Positions 44,440 to 53,618 of a DNA stretch of 64,000 nt are shown here, piece by piece. The stretch's first letter is position 1. The number at the start of each line of letters is the position of its first letter. The stretch is from contig NZ_QWUA01000009.1 of assembly GCF_003576525.1 (NCBI RefSeq), forward strand, positions 1 through 64,000, in the 5' to 3' direction. Made by a program: the position numbers and the translations under genes. This stretch comes from Rummeliibacillus sp. POC4. GTDB taxonomy: Bacteria; Bacillota; Bacilli; Bacillales_A; Planococcaceae. The notes beneath the pieces are model-generated. The model was not told the origin of the DNA and did not search any database. It saw only the letters and a list, made by a program, of their open reading frames with translations.

Positions 44440-45999
44440 CTATTCAATATAAACTGAGCGAACCAAAGTCCAGATTGATTCTTTGCCATTCGGGTGTTTT
44501 GTTTTCATGTCAACAGTCATGTTATATACGCCGGGTTTTGAAACTTTCGGTAGCTTGGAGGTGAACTTGGTTCCGTTTGTGCTCTTAGGATTAATCGTTT
44601 GCTTTAGTTCCTTTCCATTCGGATCTTTGAATTTGAAGGAAAGTTTTGTTGTTCCTGCTTGCTTTGGCGTTTTTAAGGTGAATGATGTTTGATCTGCCTT
44701 ACCTTTGCCAGCCATGTCGAGTTCCAGCTTCCCAGGTTCATCAAAGGAGGAGACTAGTAAGTAGGCATCCTTGTCATTCGCTGCCTTCATTTGTACTGTC
44801 CAGGAACCTTCGACGAGTTCATCTGGTTGGAATGTATAAACGTTTGCGCCAGAGAGAATCATTTCATCTTTTACTGGGCCTGTAGCTTTCATAATTGTTC
44901 CGTCTGGTGCAACTAACTCAACAGTCGTATCATTGCTGGCTGTATAGACGGAGATAGTGCCATTTGTTTTGGCAGGAACATAGATTTCTTTTTTGGTGAT
45001 TTGGTTATCTGATAGCTTGCCTCCCGTGATATAGTTGGAGGATTCACTGTGGATAGCCGCGTCTGTTTGACTCGATGTTTCGTTATTAGTGGACAATTGG
45101 CTGACGGTAGCACTGCGTAAATAAGGTTCAATCCTAGAAAAAACTTTGGAACCTTGACGGATATTATCATGATCAATTGTGCTATCGGTGAATAAGTGTG
45201 TGCCATAAGGCAGCTTTGCGCTGGTCTCTGTAACGAGTCCGTCATTTGCCCCATAGATAGATAAATAGGCTCCACCGAGGGATAGTGCAGAAAGGGCCGG
45301 TCCTTTGTTTGTTCCAGCTACCGTATAGTATTTATTTTTACTGCGGTTAGAATTGCTGTCAGTTACGGAGCGGAATTTTGCCATTTCCCCAACCTGTAAT
45401 GAATAGGTACCTGCATCATTTTGCCCGAGCAGTTCCCCAAGCCATCCTGCATACCAGCTATATGAAAGGTCTGCTAATTCGGATCCATAATGAGGTGATC
45501 CTAATGTGATAACCCTGCCGACATATGAATGAGCTCCGTAATGTATAAGGGCTGCTTGAGTATCAGGGCCACCCTTACTATGAGCGATGATATTCACTTT
45601 CTGCCCATTAAAGTGTCGAGATATTTCTCCGAGCATGGAGGCTAGTAGGCGTCCATTTGTGTATTGATTTTCAGAACCATTGCCTGCCGCGTCATATAAC
45701 TGGACGAAAACAGTCTGATATCCAGCTTCGTAAGCTTTCGTATATATGTCATTAACTCCGTGATAAGTTGTTTCCCCATACCAGCTTGTTGAGCTGCCAT
45801 TCTTCCCTTGGACAAAGACAATCGGTGGTTTTGATGAAGTGTAATTCGGTGGACGGTCACCAAGGAACCATTCTCCAGGGGTGAAGGTTTCACCAGGTGG
45901 CTTCAGCTTTCCGGCTGATACTTCTAAAGAAAGAACATATGGCGTAAAAACCATTAAACATAAGAAAAAGACTAAAAACCTTTTCATCAATCGACTCAT
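44440..45999 (-). CDS. Secreted lipase/esterase with C-terminal beta domains
   Basis: The 519-residue protein has a signal peptide (MKRFLVFFLCLMVF, cleaved near residue 29). The alpha/beta hydrolase domain (about 55-300) starts with PIVFVQGKNGSS. It has the nucleophile elbow AHSKGG, then ITLGSPHYGSELADL and the late YGANDGLVTE and DHDNI, which supply Asp and His. About 200 residues of beta-sandwich-like sequence follow and may bind substrate or the cell wall. It resembles triacylglycerol lipases of Bacillus. GGAGGCGTTTA precedes the ATG. The hairpin-type repeats near 43.0 and 46.2 kb flank it together with the SMI1 gene. Confidence 0.88.
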   Translation of the reverse strand: MSRLMKRFLVFFLCLMVFTPYVLSLEVSAGKLKPPGETFTPGEWFLGDRPPNYTSSKPPIVFVQGKNGSSTSWYGETTYHGVNDIYTKAYEAGYQTVFVQLYDAAGNGSENQYTNGRLLASMLGEISRHFNGQKVNIIAHSKGGPDTQAALIHYGAHSYVGRVITLGSPHYGSELADLSYSWYAGWLGELLGQNDAGTYSLQVGEMAKFRSVTDSNSNRSKNKYYTVAGTNKGPALSALSLGGAYLSIYGANDGLVTETSAKLPYGTHLFTDSTIDHDNIRQGSKVFSRIEPYLRSATVSQLSTNNETSSQTDAAIHSESSNYITGGKLSDNQITKKEIYVPAKTNGTISVYTASNDTTVELVAPDGTIMKATGPVKDEMILSGANVYTFQPDELVEGSWTVQMKAANDKDAYLLVSSFDEPGKLELDMAGKGKADQTSFTLKTPKQAGTTKLSFKFKDPNGKELKQTINPKSTNGTKFTSKLPKVSKPGVYNMTVDMKTKHPNGKESIWTLVRSVYIE

Positions 46000-46592
46000 T
46001 AAACGCCTCCATTACAAATTCTTTTTTGAACTTTACTACAATTACGTGATGAAAACAGTTGATATTCCCAAATGTGTAAAAATGAATATTAAGTTGGGTT
46101 TCTATTATTGTGAAGCACCCTGTATTCCGATGGAGGCTTTGTGACTAAGGAAGAATATGTTCGACAATTCCATACAAAGAAACAGACTGTATGTACTTTA
46201 AAATTAAAACAAAATAAAAAATGTATCACATTTTGAAGCACATTTTTAAACACTTCAAGTGGTACATTTTTATTAACTTTGGAAGCAGATGACTATGCCC
46301 TTACTCTGATCAAAGCAATCTGTTCGTAGGAGTATTGCGATTTTGACAGCATTCGCCAATGTACTAGGCTATATAACTTATTAAATCGATATAATCATCT
46401 GGTGGGTGACAATCTTATCAAACGCTGTTCATTAAATGTCACTATGTCATTCATTTTTTAGATGAATATAAGATGAATATAATAAAACGAATAAAAGTGT
46501 AGGGAATGATAATAGTATCGAGGAAGTATGTAGAAGAAAATATTGAAATACTTAATGGAGAAATAGCTTTAAATAATATAGAAGCTTTTCCT
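46000..46592. other. Gene-poor stretch with a mobile-element-like hairpin
   Basis: No intact gene is present. A minus-strand frame starting MNDIVTFNEQRLIRL (from about 46449) runs on as coding-like sequence but is broken by TGA and TAG; it may be a relic, and I do not recognise it. The region also holds the hairpin at 46216-46271. Confidence 0.4.
46216..46271. repeat. Hairpin repeat, possible insertion-sequence end
   Basis: AAAAATGTATCACATTTTGAAG (first 20 bases from 46216) is inverted with small gaps as CTTCAAGTGGTACATTTTT (to 46271). Short TGTACCAC/TGTGATAC-like words are nested within, as in the terminal repeats of some insertion sequences. A related left arm occurs at 42999. Confidence 0.5.
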
Positions 46593-46874
46593 TTATTTAG
46601 GCCAAAACATTCCTCTTAACAAAGAATCGATGAATTCTTCTTGTGTTAAAAAAATAGTGAGACCAGGTGCAGCAATGCAAAATCGGCCATCTGGTTGATA
46701 AAAAACTGGAACTGACTCGTTGGTTTCATATAAAAGTATTTTCTGTTTCTTTAAATGAGTAACTTTCTTTAAGTCTTGTGTGATCTTGAATAGCTCTCCC
46801 CAGAACGGAAGATATGGTTTCTCTTGATATAAACTAATTACTTTTTTTAAGTCTTTTTGAATTTCATTAATCAT
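46593..46874 (-). CDS. Hypothetical protein
   Basis: The 93-residue protein has no membrane segment. The N-terminal half is lysine-rich and helical. The C-terminal half contains VPVFYQPDGRFCIAAPG and LTQEEFIDSLLRGMFWPK. I recognise no family. AAGGTTGG upstream is a weak ribosome binding site. It stands alone between two gene-poor stretches. Confidence 0.55.
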   Translation of the reverse strand: MINEIQKDLKKVISLYQEKPYLPFWGELFKITQDLKKVTHLKKQKILLYETNESVPVFYQPDGRFCIAAPGLTIFLTQEEFIDSLLRGMFWPK

Positions 46875-47107
46875 TTTCAGCCAACCTTAATAAATAAATT
46901 ATTCTTTACACAAAATTTTATTATATTATATTAAACCAAATATTTAAATGGAGGATTTTTACAAGCTATTTAGTTTATGAATCTATAAGGATTAGTTTCT
47001 AATATGTTATATCGAATTCTAAGCTGTTATAAATTTCCCGACTGAACGCTGTATTATAAAGATTGCTATTATGAACATTGTATAAAACAAAGTAAATGCA
47101 TACTGTT

Positions 47108-47566
47108 TTATTCCTGCGTACGATTCCATTCTTCTAAAGTCATTTTTTCAAATGCTTCTTCAAAGTCTAATCTTAAAGGAGATATAAATTCAAGACTATT
47201 ACCATCTAGATCTTCAAAATAGATAGCTGCGTGGGCTTGAGGATTATTATTTAATACAAGCGGCTGTTCTTCACCGGAAAACCCGAAAGCAGGTCTTATT
47301 GCTATTCCTTTTTCCTCTAACCAATTTTTAATGTTATTCATATCGTCTCTATCAATTTGAAAAGCAACATGTCTTAGCGATGGGTGATAAGGGGTGTTCA
47401 CTTTATCAGTTTCCCATAAACCTAACCAACTCTTTCCCTTTTCAATCCAAAAAAATACAACCTTTTTTGATTGATATGCGATCTCTAAATCTAAATTTTG
47501 GTAAAACTCAATTGATTTTTGAAGATTACTAACTGGTAAATGAGCTTCGTATAAACCTTTAATCAT
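47108..47566 (-). CDS. VOC (glyoxalase/bleomycin resistance fold) family protein
   Basis: The 152-residue protein contains two VOC half-repeats: EAHLPVSNLQKSIEFYQNL at the N-terminus, and LRHVAFQIDRDD followed by IYFEDLDGNSLEFISP. His and Glu metal-ligand positions are kept (His in EAHLPV, Glu in SLEFI). The family includes glyoxalases and thiol-transferring antibiotic resistance proteins; the substrate is unknown. The start is taken at 47566 (MIKGLYEAH) rather than the TTG at 47587, which overlaps AAGAAGG. Confidence 0.8.
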   Translation of the reverse strand: MIKGLYEAHLPVSNLQKSIEFYQNLDLEIAYQSKKVVFFWIEKGKSWLGLWETDKVNTPYHPSLRHVAFQIDRDDMNNIKNWLEEKGIAIRPAFGFSGEEQPLVLNNNPQAHAAIYFEDLDGNSLEFISPLRLDFEEAFEKMTLEEWNRTQE

Positions 47567-47785
47567 TGGAACACAACCTTCTTTCAAATTATTTTGTATA
47601 TTTTGAGTATAAAGGTAAGTTCAATCAGTTAACATACAACTTTGGGATGAACAAATAATGACTGATCGAATTGCAATAAGAAATAATTATTACTTTATAT
47701 AAAAAACATAACTTATACTTATATATAATTATGGGGTAAAATGGAAATGTAATGAATCAAAAGAAGAGATGGGTGATGTTAAAGA

Positions 47786-48562
47786 ATGGGTATTGATTTT
47801 CATAATAAAGAAATTCGAGATTCTTATACATCTAGAAATGCTCACAACTCATGGATTGAAGCAATAAGTAAACTTGTTCCTATCAAGGATATTTCTAAAG
47901 CTTTAGATATTGGATGTGGAGGAGGAATCTACTGCAAGGCACTTTCGGATAGGGGAGTCGATTCTGTCACTGGCATAGATTTCTCTGAACCCATACTTGA
48001 AGGGGCAAGAGAAAATTGCAAAGAATATAAAAACGTATTTTTTAAGAAAGGCAATGCTTATGAGACAGGTTTAGATAACAATAGTTTTGATCTACTACTT
48101 GAAAGAGCATTGATTCATCATATTGAAGATTTACATGCATGTTTTAAAGAAGCGTATAGAGTGTTGGAGGATAACGGATTTTATATTATCCAAGATCGAA
48201 CCCCTGAAGATTGTTTGTTGGAAGGCACTAATAGCAATATTAGAGGATATTTCTTTGAGCTCTTTCCAAAATTAGTTGAAAAAGAAACGAAACGCAGACA
48301 TGATAGTCATTTGGTAATCGAAAAACTAAAAGAAGTTGGATTTAAAGAAGTTACGGAACTTAAATTATGGGAAACACGAAAAGTTTACGAAAACAAAGAG
48401 CAATTGCTAAATGATTTAAAAGAAAGAACAGGTAGAAGTATTTTACATGAATTAGACAATAATGAATTAGACAAGTTGACCAATCATATTAATCAGTCAA
48501 TCTCAATAGAGACCAACATTGTCGAAAAGGATAGATGGACGATTTGGATGGCTATTAAATAA
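47786..48562 (+). CDS. Class I SAM-dependent methyltransferase
   Basis: The 258-residue protein has the SAM-binding ALDIGCGGGIYCKAL (near residue 39), the acidic VTGIDFSEPILEGA (near 61), and the later LLLERALIHHIEDLHACFKEAYRVLEDNGFYIIQD typical of UbiE/Methyltransf_11 types. The methyl acceptor is unknown. The ribosome binding site is weak. No terminator follows directly. Confidence 0.85.
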   Translation: MGIDFHNKEIRDSYTSRNAHNSWIEAISKLVPIKDISKALDIGCGGGIYCKALSDRGVDSVTGIDFSEPILEGARENCKEYKNVFFKKGNAYETGLDNNSFDLLLERALIHHIEDLHACFKEAYRVLEDNGFYIIQDRTPEDCLLEGTNSNIRGYFFELFPKLVEKETKRRHDSHLVIEKLKEVGFKEVTELKLWETRKVYENKEQLLNDLKERTGRSILHELDNNELDKLTNHINQSISIETNIVEKDRWTIWMAIK

Positions 48563-48781
48563 CTTTTTATTCTTTCAGGCATTTAGCTTTATGAATCCAC
48601 TTACTGTAATATTTATACTACTACTAGGCTTTTTAGATATTTAAGAGGAATTACACGCAAAATGTAGAATATAAAATAATGGGGATTGTTATAAGAATAT
48701 GGTTTATGAGCAATGCGAGGGCTCTATACCACTAAAATGCAGTCAAAGGCTTATTCATTAATAATTAGTTTTAACTCGTTT

Positions 48782-48808
48782 AAGAGCATCCTTATGGGTG
48801 CTCTTTTA
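48782..48808 (+). terminator. Terminator-like hairpin in the 48563-48893 gap
   Basis: AAGAGCATCC pairs with GGGTGCTCTT (one wobble) and is followed by TT. It is 220 bases after the methyltransferase; nothing else is recognisable in this 331-base gap. Confidence 0.65.
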
Positions 48809-48893
48809 CATACATTTGCTGAATTAGTAAGCTAGGAAAGAAATATTACTAAATTTTTGAAGTAATAAGTGTGGGATAGAAAGGAATTTATAC

Positions 48894-49418
48894 ATGTTTT
48901 TTATTCAAATGTCTGGGTTTCCTGGATCGGGTAAATCTACATTAGCCTTAGAAATAGCTAATAGAACTAACTGTATTATTATTGATCATGATGTAACGAA
49001 ATCAGCATTATTACATTCAATTAACGAAGATGAGATTAATGGAAAACCGCTAGGCGGAATCGCGTATAATATTGATTTTGCGTTAGTAGATTTTTATTTA
49101 TCACAAGGAAGAAATGTTATCCTCGATAGTCCTTGTTTGTATGATGAATTGATCGATAAGGGGACTATAATCACTCAAAAATATAATGCTAATTATAAAT
49201 ATATTGAATGCTATCTCGATGATTTTGTTGAAATAAACAGGCGTTTAAAAACAAGGAATAAAATGGTTAGTCAAATTTCAGAGGTGAAATCACTAGAAAC
49301 ATTTAATCGGACGCTTAAAAGTAGTAAAAGACCATTAAATTGTAAATGCTTTTCGGTAAATAGTGGGAAATCATTAGATACATATATTAACGAAGTTATA
49401 GATTATATTAATAGTTAA
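48894..49418 (+). CDS. P-loop kinase-like AAA protein
   Basis: The 174-residue protein has Walker A MSGFPGSGKSTLA at the N-terminus, IIDHDVTKSAL, and NVILDSPCLYDELI, in the style of zeta-toxin and small-molecule kinases (AAA_33). The C-terminal lid has RLKTRNKM. It would phosphorylate an unknown metabolite using ATP. AGAAAGGA precedes the start. Two small genes follow closely. Confidence 0.78.
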   Translation: MFFIQMSGFPGSGKSTLALEIANRTNCIIIDHDVTKSALLHSINEDEINGKPLGGIAYNIDFALVDFYLSQGRNVILDSPCLYDELIDKGTIITQKYNANYKYIECYLDDFVEINRRLKTRNKMVSQISEVKSLETFNRTLKSSKRPLNCKCFSVNSGKSLDTYINEVIDYINS

Positions 49419-49436
49419 CGAGGAGTAGTGATACAT

Positions 49437-49622
49437 ATGCGTAATTTTAAAGTCGAACTAATTGTTATAGGGGAAGGAACGTTTGATGAAATGATCGATT
49501 TTGAAACAGTCCAACTGATGATGCAGTCAGAATACGTTACAATTGCAGGGAATACTATCAGAGTAAACTATAAAGAGGTTACAAGCGATGGTATCGTAAG
49601 GTTTAAAGGTGAAAGAATATAA
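49437..49622 (+). CDS. Small hypothetical protein
   Basis: The 61-residue soluble protein is rich in beta-prone segments (FKVELIVIGEGTFDEMIDFE, VTIAGNTIRVNYKEV, GIVRFKGERI). I recognise no family. AGGAG at 49421-49425 supports ATG 49437 over the GTG at 49428. It lies between the kinase gene and the broken Ham1 gene and is probably in one transcript with them. Confidence 0.6.
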   Translation: MRNFKVELIVIGEGTFDEMIDFETVQLMMQSEYVTIAGNTIRVNYKEVTSDGIVRFKGERI

Positions 49623-49653
49623 AATAGAGAGAGAGAGAACAGCAGAGGAGCAA

Positions 49654-50190
49654 ATGATGAAATTAGGGTTAGTCACTTCAAACATTGGAAAATATGAAGA
49701 ATTCAAAAGGACATTAAAGAAAATCGAAAACCTTGAACTGATTTTGATAGACAACATATCGAATAGTAATGAAGGATCAAATATTGAAAAAAATGCTCAA
49801 ACGAAAGCCCTGACTGGTAGTATGGAGGTGACATATCCAGTAATCGCAACTGATGAAGGATTATTTTTAGATTTTCTTCCAAAGTCAGAATAGCCTGGTG
49901 CATATATAAGAAGAATAATCGGACCATATGCAACAGATGAGGAAATTATTGAACATTACACTAATCTAATCGGCGAAAATAAGACTGGAACAGGGACAAT
50001 TATAACTTCCTATGTTATTGCTTTTGGAGATAAAATTATTAATAAGGGATTGTATGTTCAAGAGTGTATATTTAAAACGCCTGCCTCAAGTGCGAGAATC
50101 ACAGGAAGACCATTAGCATCATTACACTATTCTGAGGAGTTCAACAAATTTTATAGTGAATTGAGTGCTAAGGAAGCAATATATGAATAA
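49654..50190 (+). pseudogene. Ham1/RdgB-type nucleoside triphosphate pyrophosphatase, broken by an amber stop
   Basis: The first part shows the inosine triphosphatase fold: GLVTSNIGKYEEFKRTL, then IEKNAQTKAL and VIATDEGLFLDFLP. TAG stops the frame at 49891-49893. The same frame then continues with PGAYIRRIIGPYATDEEI, TGTIITSYVIAFGD and the family-typical GRPLASLHYS to a TAA at 50188-50190. Family members have a Q-PG sequence at the break, so CAG to TAG (one base) is the likely cause. AGAGGAG precedes the ATG at 49654 or 49657. The intact enzyme would clear non-canonical purine triphosphates. Confidence 0.75.
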
Positions 50191-50280
50191 TGATTTTTAT
50201 AAGGAAATCGTCAAATTCGTCTTACAAACTCTAAAAATATAACAATAGCAAGTTAACACGAAAGGACAAGATTAAATCCA

Positions 50281-50672
50281 TGCGAGCAGGAACAGTTATT
50301 TATAACCCAAAGGAAAAAGAAGTACTACTTATTCATAGACTAAAAAACGGACGTGAGTATTGGGTTAATCCTGGTGGAACGGTTGAAGAGAACGAAAGTG
50401 CATTAGAAGCAGCTATTCGTGAAACTCATGAAGAAATTAATTTAAAATTATCACCTCAAGATCTTACAACATTTGTTGAATTTCAAACGACGAAGAAAGA
50501 AGTTTACTTTCTAACAGAGCTGTTTGAGAAAAGTGAATTTGAAATTCATGGAGAAGAAAAAGAGAGAAGTTCAGAAAATAATATTTATCAACCAACATGG
50601 GTTCCTATTTCTGAAATTCAACATATAGAGTTAGTTCCTGAAGAGTTGAAAAAATCGATAGTAGAAATGTAG
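50281..50672 (+). CDS. Nudix hydrolase
   Basis: The protein of about 130 residues has a clear Nudix box: GGTVEENESALEAAIRETHE and then EI, with the REXXEE core. Nudix enzymes cleave nucleoside diphosphates linked to another group. The N-terminus MRAGTVIYNPKEKEVLLIHR is typical. The substrate is not predictable. It follows the broken Ham1 gene by about 90 bases, with AAAGGA upstream. Confidence 0.87.
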
Positions 50673-50715
50673 AAAGAGTGGTCAATATGCTAACTAACAG
50701 TTCTTGAATAGATGG

Positions 50716-50760
50716 AAAGCCAACGTTTTGGGTGCACTTCACTTCAACGTTGGCTTTTTC
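50716..50760. terminator. Terminator between the Nudix and ku genes
   Basis: AAAGCCAACGTT and AACGTTGGCTTT form a 12-bp stem across an 18-20 base loop, followed by T. It serves convergent genes. Confidence 0.8.
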
Positions 50761-50801
50761 TATACGGTGATTCAAAAACTGATTGAAGTTTCAAATTATC
50801 T

Positions 50802-51626
50802 TTAAGATGTCTTTTCTTTTAAAGTCTTTGTCCGTTTTCTTGGCGTTTTTTTCTTTGTCTTTTTCAATGATGCTTGGAGTGCGCTCATTAGATCTGTCAC
50901 GTTATCAGGGAGTTCTTTTTCTACATTATTAGCTGTAACTGTGTTTTCGGCTTTTTTCTCTTCGATTAAGTCTAAGAGAGCAGTTCTATAATCATCTGTA
51001 TATTTATCCGGATCAAATGTTGTGGTTAGTTGATCAACGAGCATCAATGCCGTTTCAAGTTCTTTTTCCACAACTATTTGTTCGGAAGGTATATTTGGTA
51101 CATCGCTAATGCTTCGGACTTCATCTGGATAATGGATGGTTTCCATTACTAAAGTATTTTTATAAACACGTAGGGCAGCTAATTGTTCTTTTGAGCGAAT
51201 AATAATCTTAGCTACGCCAATTTTCCCGGAATCCTCTAGTGTCTTACGTAGAAGCGTATAGGCTTTTGAACCTGTTGCATCTGGAGAGATATAATAGCTT
51301 CTTTCAAAATAGATGGGATCGATTTCTTCTAGTTTAACAAAATCGATAATTTCAACAGCTTTATCTTCATTTTCTTTCCTCAAATTTTCTAAGTCCTCTG
51401 CATCTAATACGACAAATTTGTTTTTTGTATACTCGTAAGCTTTAACGATATCCGCTTCTTCCACTTCTTTGCCGCAACTTTCACATACCTTTTTATAACT
51501 AATAGGTGTATGGCATTCTTTATGCAGTTGACGTAACTTTACATCCTTATTTTCAGTAGCAGCATGTAATTTAATCGGAATGTTGACTAAACCAAAGCTG
51601 ATACTACCTTTCCAAACTGTATGCAT
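50802..51626 (-). CDS. ku: Ku protein for non-homologous end joining
   Basis: The 274-residue bacterial Ku homodimer binds broken DNA ends and recruits LigD. The hallmark N-terminus HTVWKGSISFGLVNIPIKL, a CxxC-type site in SYKKVCESCGKEVE, and ERSYYISPD are present. The C-terminal tail is lysine-rich (KKTKKKTPRKRTK), as needed for LigD stimulation. The start ATG 51626 is preferred over GTG 51638, since relatives begin MHT and AGGTGA sits 8 bases upstream. It is divergent from ligD. Confidence 0.94.
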   Translation of the reverse strand: MHTVWKGSISFGLVNIPIKLHAATENKDVKLRQLHKECHTPISYKKVCESCGKEVEEADIVKAYEYTKNKFVVLDAEDLENLRKENEDKAVEIIDFVKLEEIDPIYFERSYYISPDATGSKAYTLLRKTLEDSGKIGVAKIIIRSKEQLAALRVYKNTLVMETIHYPDEVRSISDVPNIPSEQIVVEKELETALMLVDQLTTTFDPDKYTDDYRTALLDLIEEKKAENTVTANNVEKELPDNVTDLMSALQASLKKTKKKTPRKRTKTLKEKTS

Positions 51627-51732
51627 ATTTTCACTCACCTTCTTTTCCTTATTATTGAAGACATTAGTTGTTTTTATGTATTAGATATTCGAATTGTTCA
51701 AAAGCTATTAAAAAAGCGTGAAGGTTGGATGG

Positions 51733-53568
51733 ATGTTGAAACCGATGTTATTAACTCAATCAGATGAAATACCTAGTGGAGAGGATTGGATCTATGAAAC
51801 AAAATATGATGGATTTCGCTGTATATTAGAATGGGTAGATGAACCTGTTTTAATCAGTCGAAATGGAAAAAATTTAAATCCTCACTTTCCAGAAATACTA
51901 GATTATTTACAAGAAATAAAAGATCAAATAAGTTCTTATTTGCCACTAAAAGTAGACGGAGAATTAGTATCCTTATCCAATAATTTCAAAAGTCAATTTT
52001 CAGTCGTGCAACTTCGTGGGAGATTGAAAAGTCAAAATTCCATTAATAAAAACGCTCATCAATTTCCGTGTCATTACGTCGTGTTTGATCTTCTAGAACG
52101 AAAAGGGGAGGATGTAACAAATTTAGAATTGATAGAAAGAAAGGAATTATTAAAGGAATTATGTGGGAGTGTGAACATCCCAACTTCTATTAATTATGAA
52201 GACAAAAGACGAGTTCAACTGATTGATGATTTTTTGGATGCCAGTAAGTTGTGGACAATTATAAAGATTCATAACGGAGAAGGTCTTATAGCGAAAAAAA
52301 GAAAAAGTACTTGGATGAGTGGTACTAGAACGACCAATTGGTTAAAAATAAAAAATTGGTTTTACGTAACAGTTATAGTAACCAAATTTGATAAGAAGAA
52401 TGGCTACTTTACTGGAGCCGTATATCAGGATGATGCTCTTGTTGAAGTTGTTTTATTTCGTCATGGTTTAAAAGAAGAAGAGTTCAATGTATTAAAGAAG
52501 TTATTTGAAGACAGTGGGACTAAGTTAAAGAACGAAGTATGGGAGTTAGCGCCATCTTTTTGTGTAGAAATTGCTTGTATTGATTTTCTTGGGGGAATGT
52601 TGAGGGAACCAAGATTTCATACATTTAAACTTAATGTTGAACCAGAAGAATGTACTTGGGAAAAGATGCTACATCAACTTAAACCGATACCTGAATCTGT
52701 TCAAATTACGCATCCTGATAAGCCCATTTTCCAATCTATAGGGATAGTTAAAGAAGATTATCTTTATTATTTACAAAGTGTAGCGCCATTAATGTTATCC
52801 TTTCTTCGTAATAGACCATTAACACTTATTCGTTATCCGCATGGTGTACCCGGTGAGAGCTTTTACCAAAAGAGTAGTCCGGAAAAAGTGCCTGATTTTG
52901 TTTCTACAGCATTGGTAGATGATACGCACTTTATCCTTTGCAACAATATTGAAACACTTTTATGGTTGGGCAATCAGTTGGCTATCGAGTTTCATATCCC
53001 GTTCCAACCTATTCAGACGGTTTATCCTACGGAAATTGTGTTTGATCTAGATCCACCTTCAGTTGATGAATTTTCTTTAGCAGTTGAAGCAGCTCTTCAA
53101 CTAAAAGCTATTTTTGATCAGTTTGAGTTAAAGTCGTTTATCAAAACATCAGGCGGTAAAGGTATGCAAATTTATATTCCAATACCAAAAGATACCTTTT
53201 CATATGAACAGACAGGATTATTCACAAAATTTGTATGTGATTTTTTGGTCGAACAAAATCCAAAATGGTTTACTATCGAGCGCTTAAAAAAGAATCGTCA
53301 TAACAAGCTTTACTTAGACTATGTTCAACATCGTGAAGGAAAGACAATCGTTGCACCCTACTCACCGAGGGGAAATGCTCAGGGACTAATTGCAACACCT
53401 TTACATTGGGATGAAGTGAACCGTTCGCTAAAACCTCAAATATTTTCAATCCCAAATGTTCTAGCACGTATTAAGGAACAGGGGAATCCATTCCTTCCAT
53501 TTAGAGACGTAGTTGTAGAAAATGAGCAATCGCTAAATAAAGTTCTTCAGCAGTTACAGAATAATTGA
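51733..53568 (+). CDS. ligD: DNA ligase D (ATP-dependent ligase plus primase-polymerase)
   Basis: The 611-residue protein joins ends together with Ku. The ligase domain comes first, with the AMP-accepting lysine in YETKYDGFR (Lys24), then VDGELV and LIAKKRKSTW. The polymerase domain begins near residue 330 (ITHPDKPIF) and has the metal motif FDLDPPS, with TSGGKGMQIYIP and APYSPRG later. There is no phosphoesterase domain, as in Bacillus LigD. The start ATG 51733 has AAGG 8 bases upstream; a GTG at 51718 is possible. It is divergent from ku. Confidence 0.93.
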   Translation: MLKPMLLTQSDEIPSGEDWIYETKYDGFRCILEWVDEPVLISRNGKNLNPHFPEILDYLQEIKDQISSYLPLKVDGELVSLSNNFKSQFSVVQLRGRLKSQNSINKNAHQFPCHYVVFDLLERKGEDVTNLELIERKELLKELCGSVNIPTSINYEDKRRVQLIDDFLDASKLWTIIKIHNGEGLIAKKRKSTWMSGTRTTNWLKIKNWFYVTVIVTKFDKKNGYFTGAVYQDDALVEVVLFRHGLKEEEFNVLKKLFEDSGTKLKNEVWELAPSFCVEIACIDFLGGMLREPRFHTFKLNVEPEECTWEKMLHQLKPIPESVQITHPDKPIFQSIGIVKEDYLYYLQSVAPLMLSFLRNRPLTLIRYPHGVPGESFYQKSSPEKVPDFVSTALVDDTHFILCNNIETLLWLGNQLAIEFHIPFQPIQTVYPTEIVFDLDPPSVDEFSLAVEAALQLKAIFDQFELKSFIKTSGGKGMQIYIPIPKDTFSYEQTGLFTKFVCDFLVEQNPKWFTIERLKKNRHNKLYLDYVQHREGKTIVAPYSPRGNAQGLIATPLHWDEVNRSLKPQIFSIPNVLARIKEQGNPFLPFRDVVVENEQSLNKVLQQLQNN

Positions 53569-53573
53569 AATGA

Positions 53574-53608
53574 AAAAGGAGCACTCCAATAATGGAGTGC
53601 TCCTTTTG
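53574..53608. terminator. Bidirectional terminator between ligD and the nitroreductase gene
   Basis: AAGGAGCACTCCA-ATAA-TGGAGTGCTCCTT forms a 13-bp stem, with A-run before and T-run after it. Confidence 0.92.
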
Positions 53609-53618
53609 TTAGTGAATG

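Noticed and set aside
46020-46144. Possible short protein ending in FYYCEAPCIPMEAL
   Set aside because: It shares its frame with the antisense of the lipase gene start, has no ribosome binding site and no recognisable similarity.
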